Positions 25,218 through 35,731 of a DNA stretch of 64,000 nt are shown piece by piece. Position numbers and translations under genes: made by a program. Origin of the DNA: Allonocardiopsis opalescens. GTDB taxonomy: Bacteria; Actinomycetota; Actinomycetes; Streptosporangiales; Streptosporangiaceae. Position 1 is the stretch's first letter; the number at the start of each line of letters is the position of its first letter. Under the pieces are notes generated by a model that saw only the letters and a list, made by a program, of their open reading frames with translations, ran no database searches and was not told the DNA's origin. The stretch covers positions 186,001 to 250,000 of the forward strand of contig NZ_PVZC01000001.1 of the NCBI RefSeq assembly GCF_003002095.1. The letters are read 5' to 3'.

Positions 25218-25229
25218 GGGCCTTCCCGG

Positions 25230-25796
25230 CTAGCGGCGGCGTGCCGCGACAAGGGCTGAGCTGACCGGCGTCGTGAGGACTTCGGTGGCCTCCAGGGCCG
25301 GATGAGTGAGGTAGAACAGGCGGAGCCCGTCCACTTCGCCGCCGAAACGGGGCGGCCAGTGCGGCGAGGGGGTGAAGTCGTCCAGGATGAGAAGGCCGCC
25401 GGGAGCGAGCAGCCCGACGACCCCCTCGGGATCGTCACGCTTGCCTCCGCCGTCGCAGAAGAAGACGTCGAAGGGTGCGTGCCGCTCGAGCAGCCGCCAG
25501 TCCCCGGTGAGAACGCTGACACGGTCGTCGTCCGCGAAGACGCCGGCCGCTCGACGGGCCAAGTCCGCGTCGCGCTCCACGGTGACCAGGCGGGCGCCGG
25601 CGCCGAGGCCGCTGTGCAGCCAGGCGGTGCCCACCCCCGAGCCGGTGCCGCTCTCCGCGACGACTCCGTGCGGCTTCGCGGCGGCGGCCAGGCCGAGCAG
25701 CCTGCCGACCTCCGGGATGCAGCTGTGCTCGAATCCCGCCTCGGCGGCGGCACGCTCCGCGGCCGCCACGCGGGGCGGAACCGGACGTGCCGCCAT
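25230..25796 (-). CDS. SAM-dependent O-methyltransferase
   Basis: 188 aa class I methyltransferase. Motif I is VVAESGTGSGVGTAWL, the second acidic strand is LVTVERDADLARRA, and the post-I region has FDVFFCDGGG and LILDDFTP, a layout close to catechol-type O-methyltransferases. ATG 25796 is preceded by GAAGGAGG at good spacing; a GTG two codons upstream is too close to it. It is convergent with the VanZ/RDD gene (12-base gap). Substrate unknown. Confidence 0.75.
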   Translation of the reverse strand: MAARPVPPRVAAAERAAAEAGFEHSCIPEVGRLLGLAAAAKPHGVVAESGTGSGVGTAWLHSGLGAGARLVTVERDADLARRAAGVFADDDRVSVLTGDWRLLERHAPFDVFFCDGGGKRDDPEGVVGLLAPGGLLILDDFTPSPHWPPRFGGEVDGLRLFYLTHPALEATEVLTTPVSSALVAARRR

Positions 25797-25888
25797 GATC
25801 ACGAACCTCCTTCACCGTGAGGATGACGCCGGGCGGCGGCGTCCGCGCGGAGTCCGCCCCGTCCGGCCCGGCCTTCCCGGTCGACGCA

Positions 25889-26788
25889 CTAGGCCCCCTC
25901 CGCCGCCGGGCCCCCCGGCCCCGGCGGTGCCTCCTCGCGCTCGCCCGGCCCGAAGGTGCCGAGCCCGGCCACCCGGTAGCCGTCGGGATAGCTGGTGATC
26001 ATGGGGGAGTCGGAGACCAGGCGCGGCTCGCGGCGGGGCGGGAGCAGGCGGACCACCCGGCCGCGCAGCCGCAGCGCCGCCCGGCTCAGTGCGCGGGCGG
26101 CGCGGGGCGGCCGCCGGTAGCCGAAGGCGTCGGTCAGCGGCTCGTCGAGCAGGGACAGGAAGAAGGTCCGCACCAGCGGGGCGAGCGGGCGCGGGTAGTG
26201 CGCGACCATGTGCGCGAGGGTGGCGTCGGAGACGGCGCGGCCGCCCTCGGAGAAGCCGAAGTTCGCGCGCTCGTAGCCGTCCATGAAGTCGGCGAACTCC
26301 GCGTAGTCGCCCGGGATGCGCCGGACGCCGAGCAGCGCGCCCAGCCGCCGGTAGTAGGCGGTCGTGGCCCGCCGCTCGTGGTCGGTGAAGCGGCGCCAGC
26401 CGTAGGCGTCCATCCAGCGGTCCGGCACCACCACGAAGGTGGACAGGACGTAGCGCATGTCGTCGTCGGCGATCGGGAAGCGGCGGTGCATCCGGTTGAC
26501 GCGCCGGACGGCCGTACGGGCCTCCTCGTGCTCGAAGCCGCGCTCCAGCACCGCGCCGAGCAGCAGCGCGGTGTCGTCGTAGCGCTTGGCGGTACGCGCG
26601 GTGAACTCGCCGGTCTCGCCGAGCAGCCGCCCGATGGCGGGCACGGCGTAGGTGCGGTACAGCGCCAGGCCGAGGGCCTGGGTCATGTCCCACGGGCACT
26701 CGTACTGGGCGATGATCCGCACGATGCGCACGCAGTCGCGCTCGGCGTCGAGCCGGTGGATCTCGTCGTACCGGTCGTAGCGTCCCAT
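25889..26788 (-). CDS. MpaB/DUF2236 family oxygenase
   Basis: 299 aa, all-helical. The DUF2236 signature is visible: ALGLALYRTYAVPAIGRLL, VRRVNRMHRRFPIADDD, and the His-containing FTDHERRATTAYYRRLG. The family includes MpaB, the latex-clearing protein Lcp and related b-type haem oxygenases. The substrate cannot be predicted. It lies downstream of the cellulase terminator and is probably transcribed separately. Confidence 0.75.
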   Translation of the reverse strand: MGRYDRYDEIHRLDAERDCVRIVRIIAQYECPWDMTQALGLALYRTYAVPAIGRLLGETGEFTARTAKRYDDTALLLGAVLERGFEHEEARTAVRRVNRMHRRFPIADDDMRYVLSTFVVVPDRWMDAYGWRRFTDHERRATTAYYRRLGALLGVRRIPGDYAEFADFMDGYERANFGFSEGGRAVSDATLAHMVAHYPRPLAPLVRTFFLSLLDEPLTDAFGYRRPPRAARALSRAALRLRGRVVRLLPPRREPRLVSDSPMITSYPDGYRVAGLGTFGPGEREEAPPGPGGPAAEGA

Positions 26789-26851
26789 CGGCGCAGAGCC
26801 TCCCCGCGGACGGAGATCGGTAATCCCCGCGCGGTCCGGGCCGGTGCGGCC

Positions 26852-26878
26852 GGTGGGCGGCGCCGGGCGCCGCCCACC
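26852..26878 (-). terminator. Terminator of the GH9 cellulase gene
   Basis: Perfect 12-base arms (GGTGGGCGGCGC / GCGCCGCCCACC) with a 3-base loop, 7 bases beyond the cellulase stop codon on the minus strand. Confidence 0.75.
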
Positions 26879-26885
26879 GCGTCCG

Positions 26886-29520
<2,635 letters not shown>

Positions 29521-30501
29521 TCAGACCGCCGTCACCTCGGCGATCTCGTCCGGGCGGGCGTTGGCGCCGGTGCAGACGATCGCGACGCGGGCGCCCTGGA
29601 ACTCCGCGCGGCGCGCCCACAGCCCGGCCAGTGCCGCGGCGCCCGCGCCTTCGACCAGGATCCGGCCGGTCCGCCACAGCCGCCGCTGCGCCGCGCGCAC
29701 GTCGGCGTCGGAGACGAGCGTGAAGTCGGCGAGGCCGTCGCGCATGATCCGCTGGGTGTAGGCGAAGCCGGAGCCGGTGGCCAGCCCCTCGACCGCGGTG
29801 CCGATCGGGCGGTCGACCAGCCGCCCGGCCCGCCAGGAGTCGTGCGCCGCCGGAGCCGCCGACGACTGCACCGCCACGATCCGGCACGACGGCGCCAGCG
29901 CCGCCGCCACCACGCACGCCGCGGCCGCGCCGCTGCCGCCGCCCACGGGGACGAACAGCGCGTCCAGGTCGGGCGCGCGCTCGAAGACCTCCAGGTAGAG
30001 GCTGCCGACCCCGGTGACCAGGTCGGGCTCGTCGGCCGCGCTGACCAGCCGGGCGCCGCGCCCTTCGGCCAGGGCGCGTGCGTGCTCGGCCGCCGTCACC
30101 ATGCCGTCGCCCCGCTCCAGCACGGCGGCGCCGAGCGCGCGGACCGCGGCCGCCTTGACCGGGTTCGCGGGGGAGGGCATCACGATCGTGCAGTCCACGC
30201 CGTGGGCGCGGGCGGCGTAGGCCAGCGACTGGGCGTGGTTGCCGGTGGAGTAGCCGACGATGCCGCGCGCCCGCTCCTCGGCGGGCATCCGGTGCAGCAG
30301 CGTGAGCCCGCCGCGTACCTTGAAAGCGCCTGTGGGCTGCAAGGACTCCAGTTTGACGCCGACCTCCGCGCCGAGTTCGGCGTCCAGCGCGGGGAAGCGC
30401 CACAGCGGAGTCGGCCGCAGCAGGCCGTCGAGATCGGCGGCGGCCGCGCGCACGTCGTCGATGGTGGGGGCGGGCGGGGCGGCGGACGCGTGAGCAGGCA
30501 T
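29521..30501 (-). CDS. Threonine/serine dehydratase (PLP fold type II)
   Basis: 326 aa. The PLP lysine lies in QPTGAFKVRGG, the phosphate-substrate loop is YSTGNHAQSLAYAA, and the cofactor phosphate loop is VGGGSGAAAACV. These are the blocks of catabolic-type threonine dehydratases, which deaminate Thr/Ser to 2-oxo acids. The C-terminal ACT domain of biosynthetic IlvA is absent, so a catabolic or racemase-like member is more likely. It is divergent from the S1-domain gene with 95 bases between starts. Confidence 0.82.
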   Translation of the reverse strand: MPAHASAAPPAPTIDDVRAAAADLDGLLRPTPLWRFPALDAELGAEVGVKLESLQPTGAFKVRGGLTLLHRMPAEERARGIVGYSTGNHAQSLAYAARAHGVDCTIVMPSPANPVKAAAVRALGAAVLERGDGMVTAAEHARALAEGRGARLVSAADEPDLVTGVGSLYLEVFERAPDLDALFVPVGGGSGAAAACVVAAALAPSCRIVAVQSSAAPAAHDSWRAGRLVDRPIGTAVEGLATGSGFAYTQRIMRDGLADFTLVSDADVRAAQRRLWRTGRILVEGAGAAALAGLWARRAEFQGARVAIVCTGANARPDEIAEVTAV

Positions 30502-30583
30502 GGCGCCATGCTGCCGTGCCGACCGTCCGCGCGTCCAACGCCATCGCCCGCCGCGAGCGTCCCGCGACGCGCCGTGCGCGCAC

Positions 30584-30599
30584 TATCCTCGGCCGGGTG
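30584..30599 (+). promoter_or_regulatory. Leaderless promoter of the S1-domain gene
   Basis: TATCCT at 30584-30589 lies 7 bases before the GTG start, and no ribosome binding site is present. Confidence 0.45.
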
Positions 30600-32222
30600 G
30601 ACGGCCAGGCGGGCGGAGGCGCGACGCTCCCGTACGTCCACCGGATCACCAAGTACGACCCCGCCGACCGCGACCAGCACGGCCACTACACCGGCCCGCA
30701 GGACACCGACTCCGACCGCGGCCCGGTCGAAGCCGCCTACCTGAGCGCCATCGCCGCCTTCGCCACCGACACGGGCGTGCACGAGCTTGCCATCCGCGAG
30801 CCGGAGTCGGTACCCGGGGCGGACGGGGATCTGCCGGCCGACGCGCCGCCCGGCGCCGAGGCGGGCGTCCGTGATGGGGAGTCGAGTGGGCCCGGCGCGG
30901 ACAGTGCCGCTCCGGGCGGTCCGCTTCCCGGGGTCGACGCCTTTCACGACGGTGCGCGGGTGTCGCTCGGCGTCGCGCTGGAGCTGGTGCGGACCATGCT
31001 GCGGGGCGGTGGCGCGTGGTGCCGGCTGGAGGCTGAGGGCCTGTTCGCGGTGCACGTCGGGTGGGACCAGTACGTCTATGTCGGCAGCGCCGCCCCGTGT
31101 GAAGGGGCGGTGGCGCGCACCCGGGCGCTCGGCCTGTTCGCGGAGCGGCTGGACGCCTCCCCGTACGACGCCGCCTTCGACGAGGCCGGGCCGCAGCGGC
31201 CCGCCGACGACGTCTTCTGGCAGCGGCTGCGCTGGGAAGTGGGCGCGGGCCGGGCCGGGCTGCTGGAGGAGGCGCCGGTGCGCACGCTGTCGCGCTGGCA
31301 CCGGCTCGACCGCGGCGGCGTCGACGCGGTGCGCGCCCGGCTCGCGCCCCGGGCCATGCTGACCGTCTGGCCCGGCCTGTCGGACGACGTACCCGCCGTG
31401 CTCGCCGGGCTGCCCGCGGAGGGGGTGGCCGAACTCGTCTGGGCGGACGCCGACGGGCGGATCACCAGCGCCGCCGGTGAGGTGGGCGAGCTGTCCGCAC
31501 GTGCCGCCGGGGCGCGTGCCGCGGCCGTGCTGTCGGACGGCTCGGGTACTCGCGCCCTGTTCACCGCGGTCCGGCCCGACCCCGACGGCGTGCTGCGCGC
31601 CCGGTGGCGCACCGAACCGACGGAGAGCGACCGCGCGTGGGCCGTCCTCACGACCCTGCGGCGCGGGGAGATCCGCACCGGCAGAGTGGTCGAGATCGCG
31701 CCCTTCGGGGTCACCTTCGTGGACATCGGCGGCTGCACCGCGATGATCAACGTTCCCGAGCTGTCCTGGCGCCGTATCGACCGGCCGTCCGACGTCGTCG
31801 CGGTCGGCCAGGAGGTGACGGCCCTGGTCCTCGACGTGGATCTGGTCCGCGAACGCGTGCCGCTGTCGCTCAAGGCGCTCCAGCCCGACCCCATGGCGGC
31901 GCTCGCGGCGCGTGTCGGCGAGGTCGTCACGGGCGAGGTCACCCTCCTCGTCCCGATCGGCGCCTTCGTCCGCGTCGAGGACCGGCCCGACGGCCTGGAG
32001 GGGCTGGTGCCGGCCGGGGAGGGGCACGGCGGCCCGGAAGGCCCGCGCGACGGCCCTGACCTGCCGCCTGACCGGCTCGACGGCGGCCCGTACGTGCGGG
32101 CGCTCGCCGTGGGCGACTCCGTCGCGGTGCGGATCGCCGCCGTCGACCTGGAACGCCGTCGCATCGAGCTGGCCCTGCCCGGCGACACCCCGCCCGGCGC
32201 GCCGGCGGGCGATCGGCGCTGA
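30597..32222 (+). CDS. S1 RNA-binding domain protein
   Basis: 541 aa from a GTG with no ribosome binding site. The N-terminal block PYVHRITKYDPADRDQHGHY and a variable acidic loop are followed by an unassigned domain. Two S1-like OB folds come near the C-terminus: IRTGRVVEIAPFGVTFVDIGG with VPLSLKALQ, then GEVVTGEVTLLVPIGAFVR with RRRIELALP. Proteins of this plan are widespread in streptomycetes and relatives without a defined role; RNA binding in translation or decay is the best inference. A longer start at 30516 is possible but would overlap the dehydratase promoter. Confidence 0.75.
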   Translation: MDGQAGGGATLPYVHRITKYDPADRDQHGHYTGPQDTDSDRGPVEAAYLSAIAAFATDTGVHELAIREPESVPGADGDLPADAPPGAEAGVRDGESSGPGADSAAPGGPLPGVDAFHDGARVSLGVALELVRTMLRGGGAWCRLEAEGLFAVHVGWDQYVYVGSAAPCEGAVARTRALGLFAERLDASPYDAAFDEAGPQRPADDVFWQRLRWEVGAGRAGLLEEAPVRTLSRWHRLDRGGVDAVRARLAPRAMLTVWPGLSDDVPAVLAGLPAEGVAELVWADADGRITSAAGEVGELSARAAGARAAAVLSDGSGTRALFTAVRPDPDGVLRARWRTEPTESDRAWAVLTTLRRGEIRTGRVVEIAPFGVTFVDIGGCTAMINVPELSWRRIDRPSDVVAVGQEVTALVLDVDLVRERVPLSLKALQPDPMAALAARVGEVVTGEVTLLVPIGAFVRVEDRPDGLEGLVPAGEGHGGPEGPRDGPDLPPDRLDGGPYVRALAVGDSVAVRIAAVDLERRRIELALPGDTPPGAPAGDRR

Positions 32223-32228
32223 CCGATC

Positions 32229-32244
32229 GGGCGGGGGCCCGCCC
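32229..32244 (+). terminator. GC hairpin after the S1-domain gene
   Basis: GGGCGGG / CCCGCCC with two bases between, 6 bases past the stop. Confidence 0.45.
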
Positions 32245-32387
32245 GGATGCGGACCACCGGCCCGGCGAGGGCTCCGCGTCGTGGCGGTCCTGCCGGGCGA
32301 TCCCGGTCCGGTGCCCGGGGGCCGGGCGGAGAAGGGGCGGACCGGCGGCGACCAGCCGGGGGTTGGATGGGTCGCCGCCGGCCCGGC

Positions 32388-32807
32388 TCAGGTGGGCCGG
32401 CGCAGCGCCCGGCCGAGCAGCCAGCCGGCCGGGGCGCCGATCCCGAAGAGGAGCGCCGTCAGGGCGGACCGGCGCCAGTCGACGGCGAAGCCCGACAGCG
32501 GCACCTCCACCGCCAGCAGCAGGATGAGCAGCGCGGGCAGGGCCAGTGCCGCGAGCGCGTTGCGCCCGGTGCGGGCGCGCTCCGGCCGGCGGTGCACCAG
32601 TCCGGCGACCAGCGCCGCCAGGCCCGGCACCACCAGGTACAGCGGGCCGTAGATCATCATCTGGCTGTCCAGATCGCCGGTGTCCAGTGGCAGGATCACG
32701 TCGGAGCGCACCAGGAGCAGCCGCAGCTGCGTCGAGAGCGGTGCCGCGACGGCGAGGCCGACGACCAGCGCCCCCAGGCCCGCCAGCCACGACCAGACCA
32801 GGTCCAT
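32388..32807 (-). CDS. Four-helix membrane protein of unknown function
   Basis: 139 aa with hydrophobic segments near residues 5-25, 50-70, 80-103 and 112-130. ATG 32807 has GGAGGGA 7 bases upstream. It lies 20 bases after the lipoprotein gene and is the last gene of a minus-strand operon that begins with the Cys-rich protein. No family is recognised. Confidence 0.6.
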   Translation of the reverse strand: MDLVWSWLAGLGALVVGLAVAAPLSTQLRLLLVRSDVILPLDTGDLDSQMMIYGPLYLVVPGLAALVAGLVHRRPERARTGRNALAALALPALLILLLAVEVPLSGFAVDWRRSALTALLFGIGAPAGWLLGRALRRPT

Positions 32808-32827
32808 GTCGAATCCCTCCGCCCGCG

Positions 32828-33424
32828 TCAGCTCTGGACCGTGATCGTGTCGACGATCTGCTGGGTGAGTTCGGGGGTCATCGCCTCGATGCGTCCCTGG
32901 ATCAGCACGAACCAGGCGGTCTCGTCGTTCTCGATGACGGTGACGTCGTGGGCGCGGCCGTTGTCCCGTTCGTCTTCGCCGATCCCGTAGGTGTAGCGGA
33001 CCTCGGCGGCCTGGGTGGCGCCCGGCACCTCGATAGCGCCGCTGCCCTGGTGGGTGGTCGGCGTCTGGAACATGATCCCCGCGTAATGGCCGCTGATCAT
33101 CGCTTCGGCCGGAGTGCCGTCGTACGGCTCGGAGAAGATCCGCATGATCCCGAGGAGCCTGTCGTCCTCGACCAGGCGGAAGCCGGCGGCGTCGCCTTCG
33201 GTGGCGTTCTCCTCCGGGATGGGCTCCCATGTCTCGGGATACGCGAAGTCGAGCGGACCCGCCGAGGAGCTGATGAAGCCCTCGGGTACGGGGGCCGCCG
33301 CGGCCGCATCGTCGGCCGCGTTGCTCTGCGCGGGTGCGGCCGGGTCCGCGCCCGCGTTCGAGCAGCCGGCCAGGGCCAGGGTGACGAGGGCGGCCATGGC
33401 GGCGCGCGTCCAGGTGGAGGGCAT
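32828..33424 (-). CDS. Secreted lipoprotein
   Basis: 198 aa. MPSTWTRAAMAALVTLALAGC is a clear lipoprotein signal with the lipobox LAGC, followed by an Ala/Asp/Pro-rich tether and a compact domain (LDFAYPETWEPI, IRIFSEPYDG, VTVIENDETAWFVL). That domain resembles small actinobacterial LpqN/LpqT or PsbP-like lipoproteins. Upstream ATGs (33472, 33469) overlap the previous stop and would add a tail; the signal peptide favours 33424. It is likely anchored on the outer face of the membrane and may serve the pilin-like protein upstream. Confidence 0.7.
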   Translation of the reverse strand: MPSTWTRAAMAALVTLALAGCSNAGADPAAPAQSNAADDAAAAAPVPEGFISSSAGPLDFAYPETWEPIPEENATEGDAAGFRLVEDDRLLGIMRIFSEPYDGTPAEAMISGHYAGIMFQTPTTHQGSGAIEVPGATQAAEVRYTYGIGEDERDNGRAHDVTVIENDETAWFVLIQGRIEAMTPELTQQIVDTITVQS

Positions 33425-33468
33425 CGCGGAAATCACGTTCTCCGGGTCGGTCGGGGCGGAGCCGTACA

Positions 33469-35025
33469 TCATGAGCAGTCTTCCCATTCGGTGTACTCCC
33501 GGGTGCCGCCGCCCGGCCGGTCGAGGTACTCGGCCCCGGTCAGCTGCACCGATTCGCCTGTGGTGCCGGCCGAGATCCCGAGGCCGACGCCCGCCTCGAC
33601 GGATTCGTTCAGCGCCTCCTCGCTGGTCTCCTCCACCGCATAGGTGACCCGCGAGGACCTTGCCTGTTCGAAGAGCAGCCGGTCGAACTCCGAAGAGTCC
33701 TCGGTCAACTCGGATGGGGCCATGTCGTTCCAGGTCAGCTCGGTGGCCCGTTCGTAGCGCAGACCCAGCCACTCTTCGACGACCGCGCGGTCGCCCTCGG
33801 TTTCGACGGCGAGTTCGGTGGTGGTCACGATCTGCTCGCCGTTCACCACGGCGATCTGGGTGAGGGTCACCCCTGTCATCACTCCATCGGGGTCGTACTG
33901 GATGTTGAGCGAGCCGCGGCGAAGGGCGGTGTAGCCGATCTCATCGCCGACCGCGTCGGCGATGACGGGGTCCAGTTCGGCCTCGGCTCCGGCGTCGAAC
34001 CTGCCGGACACCAGGAAGGTGAGGCTGTGGGCGCCGTCCGGATAGTCCTCACGGACGATGCGGGCGCTTCCGGTGGCGCCGATCTCGCCGCTGATGGAGG
34101 CGCTGGGAGTGACGTCCTCCGCGAGGGAGTCGGCGATCTGGGTGCCGATGTCCTCCGTGGTGCCCTCCGAGCCGGGGTCGCCGGAGCCGGACCCACCACC
34201 GGAGGCGCCGTCCGCTGCTCCGGTCGAGTCCTGGGGGCCGTCTCCGGCGTTCTCGGAGCCGGGGCGGCGGTCGGTCGGCCGCTCGTCGCCGGGGCTCGGT
34301 GTGCTGATGCCTCCCGAGGCGCCGGCGTGCACGTTGACCTCTCCTTCGGTCCTGCGGATGTGGGGCGGCGGGAAGTCGGAGGTGTCCGCGCCGACGATGG
34401 CGGTCCAGGCGTCGCCGGCCGCCTCGACCACACCGTCGACGAAGTTCTCGTCCTGCTCCTCCTCGTCCACGCCGATGGCGTCCTCGAAGCGCCCGGCGAG
34501 CTGGTCGGCCTCGTCGGTGTCGACCACCCAGGTGTCGCCGATGCCTCCTCCGACGGCGGCGCCGACCTCGGCCTGGAACTCGACGGAGACGCCCTGCCCG
34601 CCGGTCCGCTCCCAGCCCGCGCTGGCGCCGATCTCGCCCTCGTGGCCGAGGGTGAAGTGGGTGGTGCCGTCGGAGTAGTCCTCGCGGATCAGGTAGTAGC
34701 CCTTGCCGAGGTCGACGAAGGCGATGGTGAGGCCGACGTTCGTGCGGTCGGTGCTGCTGGTGAGCAGGCAGGCGTCGGGTTCGTACTGCTGCGCGCCCTG
34801 GGTCTCGCAGGACTCTCCCAGCTGGAAGAGGCGGCACAGCGCGGTCTCGACGTGCCCGCGGATGTCGGCGTTGGTGAAGGCGAGCGAGACGACGGCGATG
34901 AGCAGCCCGGCGAGCGTGATGAGGGCGGCGTACTGGACTCCGGCGGCGCCGGTGTCGGGAGCCGCCGGAGTCCGCTCCGGTCCGGGCGCCGGAGGAACGG
35001 GGGCGGGGTGGCTGGTCGGGGTCAC
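33469..35025 (-). CDS. Large single-helix surface protein with pilin-like N-terminus
   Basis: 518 aa. A Pro-rich leader precedes GAAGVQYAALITLAGLLIAV, a hydrophobic helix that resembles the Flp/TadE class III pattern (G, then a Tyr after a polar residue, then a helix), except that Gln replaces the usual Glu. The rest is extracytoplasmic, with two related parts that begin YYLIREDYSDGTTHFTLG and ARIVREDYPDGAHSLTFLV, separated by a Gly/Ser/Asp-rich linker near residues 250-290. The repeated IREDY/VREDY blocks suggest a duplicated domain. The start is GTG 35025. Function unknown; a secreted or surface assembly protein is inferred. Confidence 0.6.
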   Translation of the reverse strand: MTPTSHPAPVPPAPGPERTPAAPDTGAAGVQYAALITLAGLLIAVVSLAFTNADIRGHVETALCRLFQLGESCETQGAQQYEPDACLLTSSTDRTNVGLTIAFVDLGKGYYLIREDYSDGTTHFTLGHEGEIGASAGWERTGGQGVSVEFQAEVGAAVGGGIGDTWVVDTDEADQLAGRFEDAIGVDEEEQDENFVDGVVEAAGDAWTAIVGADTSDFPPPHIRRTEGEVNVHAGASGGISTPSPGDERPTDRRPGSENAGDGPQDSTGAADGASGGGSGSGDPGSEGTTEDIGTQIADSLAEDVTPSASISGEIGATGSARIVREDYPDGAHSLTFLVSGRFDAGAEAELDPVIADAVGDEIGYTALRRGSLNIQYDPDGVMTGVTLTQIAVVNGEQIVTTTELAVETEGDRAVVEEWLGLRYERATELTWNDMAPSELTEDSSEFDRLLFEQARSSRVTYAVEETSEEALNESVEAGVGLGISAGTTGESVQLTGAEYLDRPGGGTREYTEWEDCS

Positions 35026-35058
35026 GGACTCGTCCGGGTCGGCGCTCGGAGCGGGGGC

Positions 35059-35478
35059 TCAGTGGCAGCGGCGGGGGCGCCGGGGCAGGGGGAGGACGCG
35101 GTGCGGGCGCTGCTCTTCGGGGGCGGGGGCGCTGAAGAACAGGGCGTCGAGGGTGCGCACGAGATCGTCGTCGACGCCGCTGCCGGGCTCGCGCCAGGGC
35201 GGGGCGGGGCAGGCGCACTCGCCGTGCGGGTGCAGGCAGCGCGGGCAGGCGTGCAGCGAGGTGTGGTGGACGCAGCGGTCGCGGACCGCGCCTTCGTCCG
35301 TGCGGACGGCGGACCAGCCGGCCGCTCCGGCGAGCCGGCGGGCGGCGCGGAGCTGGTCGCCGACCGAGGCGTGCTCGCCGGCCCGCTCGCGGAGGAACTC
35401 GGCGGTGAACGAGACGGTGAACGGACAGCTGCCGGCCGGAGTCGAGGCGTCGCAACTCAGCTGGATGGTGATTGCCAT
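35059..35478 (-). CDS. Cys-rich small protein with a zinc-cluster-like motif
   Basis: 139 aa. It begins MAITIQLSCDASTPAGSC, and the C-terminal half contains CVHHTSLHACPRCLHPHG followed by ECACPAP, a pattern of closely spaced Cys and His typical of metal binding. GGAG lies upstream of the ATG. It is the first gene of the minus-strand operon and is divergent from the XRE-NB-ARC regulator, so the pair may share control. No family is recognised. Confidence 0.6.
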   Translation of the reverse strand: MAITIQLSCDASTPAGSCPFTVSFTAEFLRERAGEHASVGDQLRAARRLAGAAGWSAVRTDEGAVRDRCVHHTSLHACPRCLHPHGECACPAPPWREPGSGVDDDLVRTLDALFFSAPAPEEQRPHRVLPLPRRPRRCH

Positions 35479-35506
35479 TGTTTTCCGCTCCGCGAGGGCC
35501 TTTAGG

Positions 35507-35533
35507 ATTCGGAATGAGAGGCGAAATCCGAAT
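35507..35533. promoter_or_regulatory. Inverted repeat in the divergent regulator promoter
   Basis: ATTCGGA and TCCGAAT form 7-base arms 13 bases apart in the AT-rich 253-base gap between the Cys-rich gene and the XRE-NB-ARC gene. The left arm is itself part of the palindrome ATTCGGAAT. It is a likely operator for the XRE protein. Confidence 0.4.
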
Positions 35534-35731
35534 ACCCGGATGAAATGATCTTGGGGGTGACGACCTACGCGTGGATTGAAGCAATACCGGGTGGTCGCCA
35601 CCAGGGCAGGACGGGACAACACCAGGCACCACCGGACAACCGGACACGGATAAACTGCGGGAACGAAATCGCGGAGAATCTTCGGAGCGCCCCCCGTCCC
35701 TGCTCCGGGGTGAATCCCGTAAGGGAGTCGT

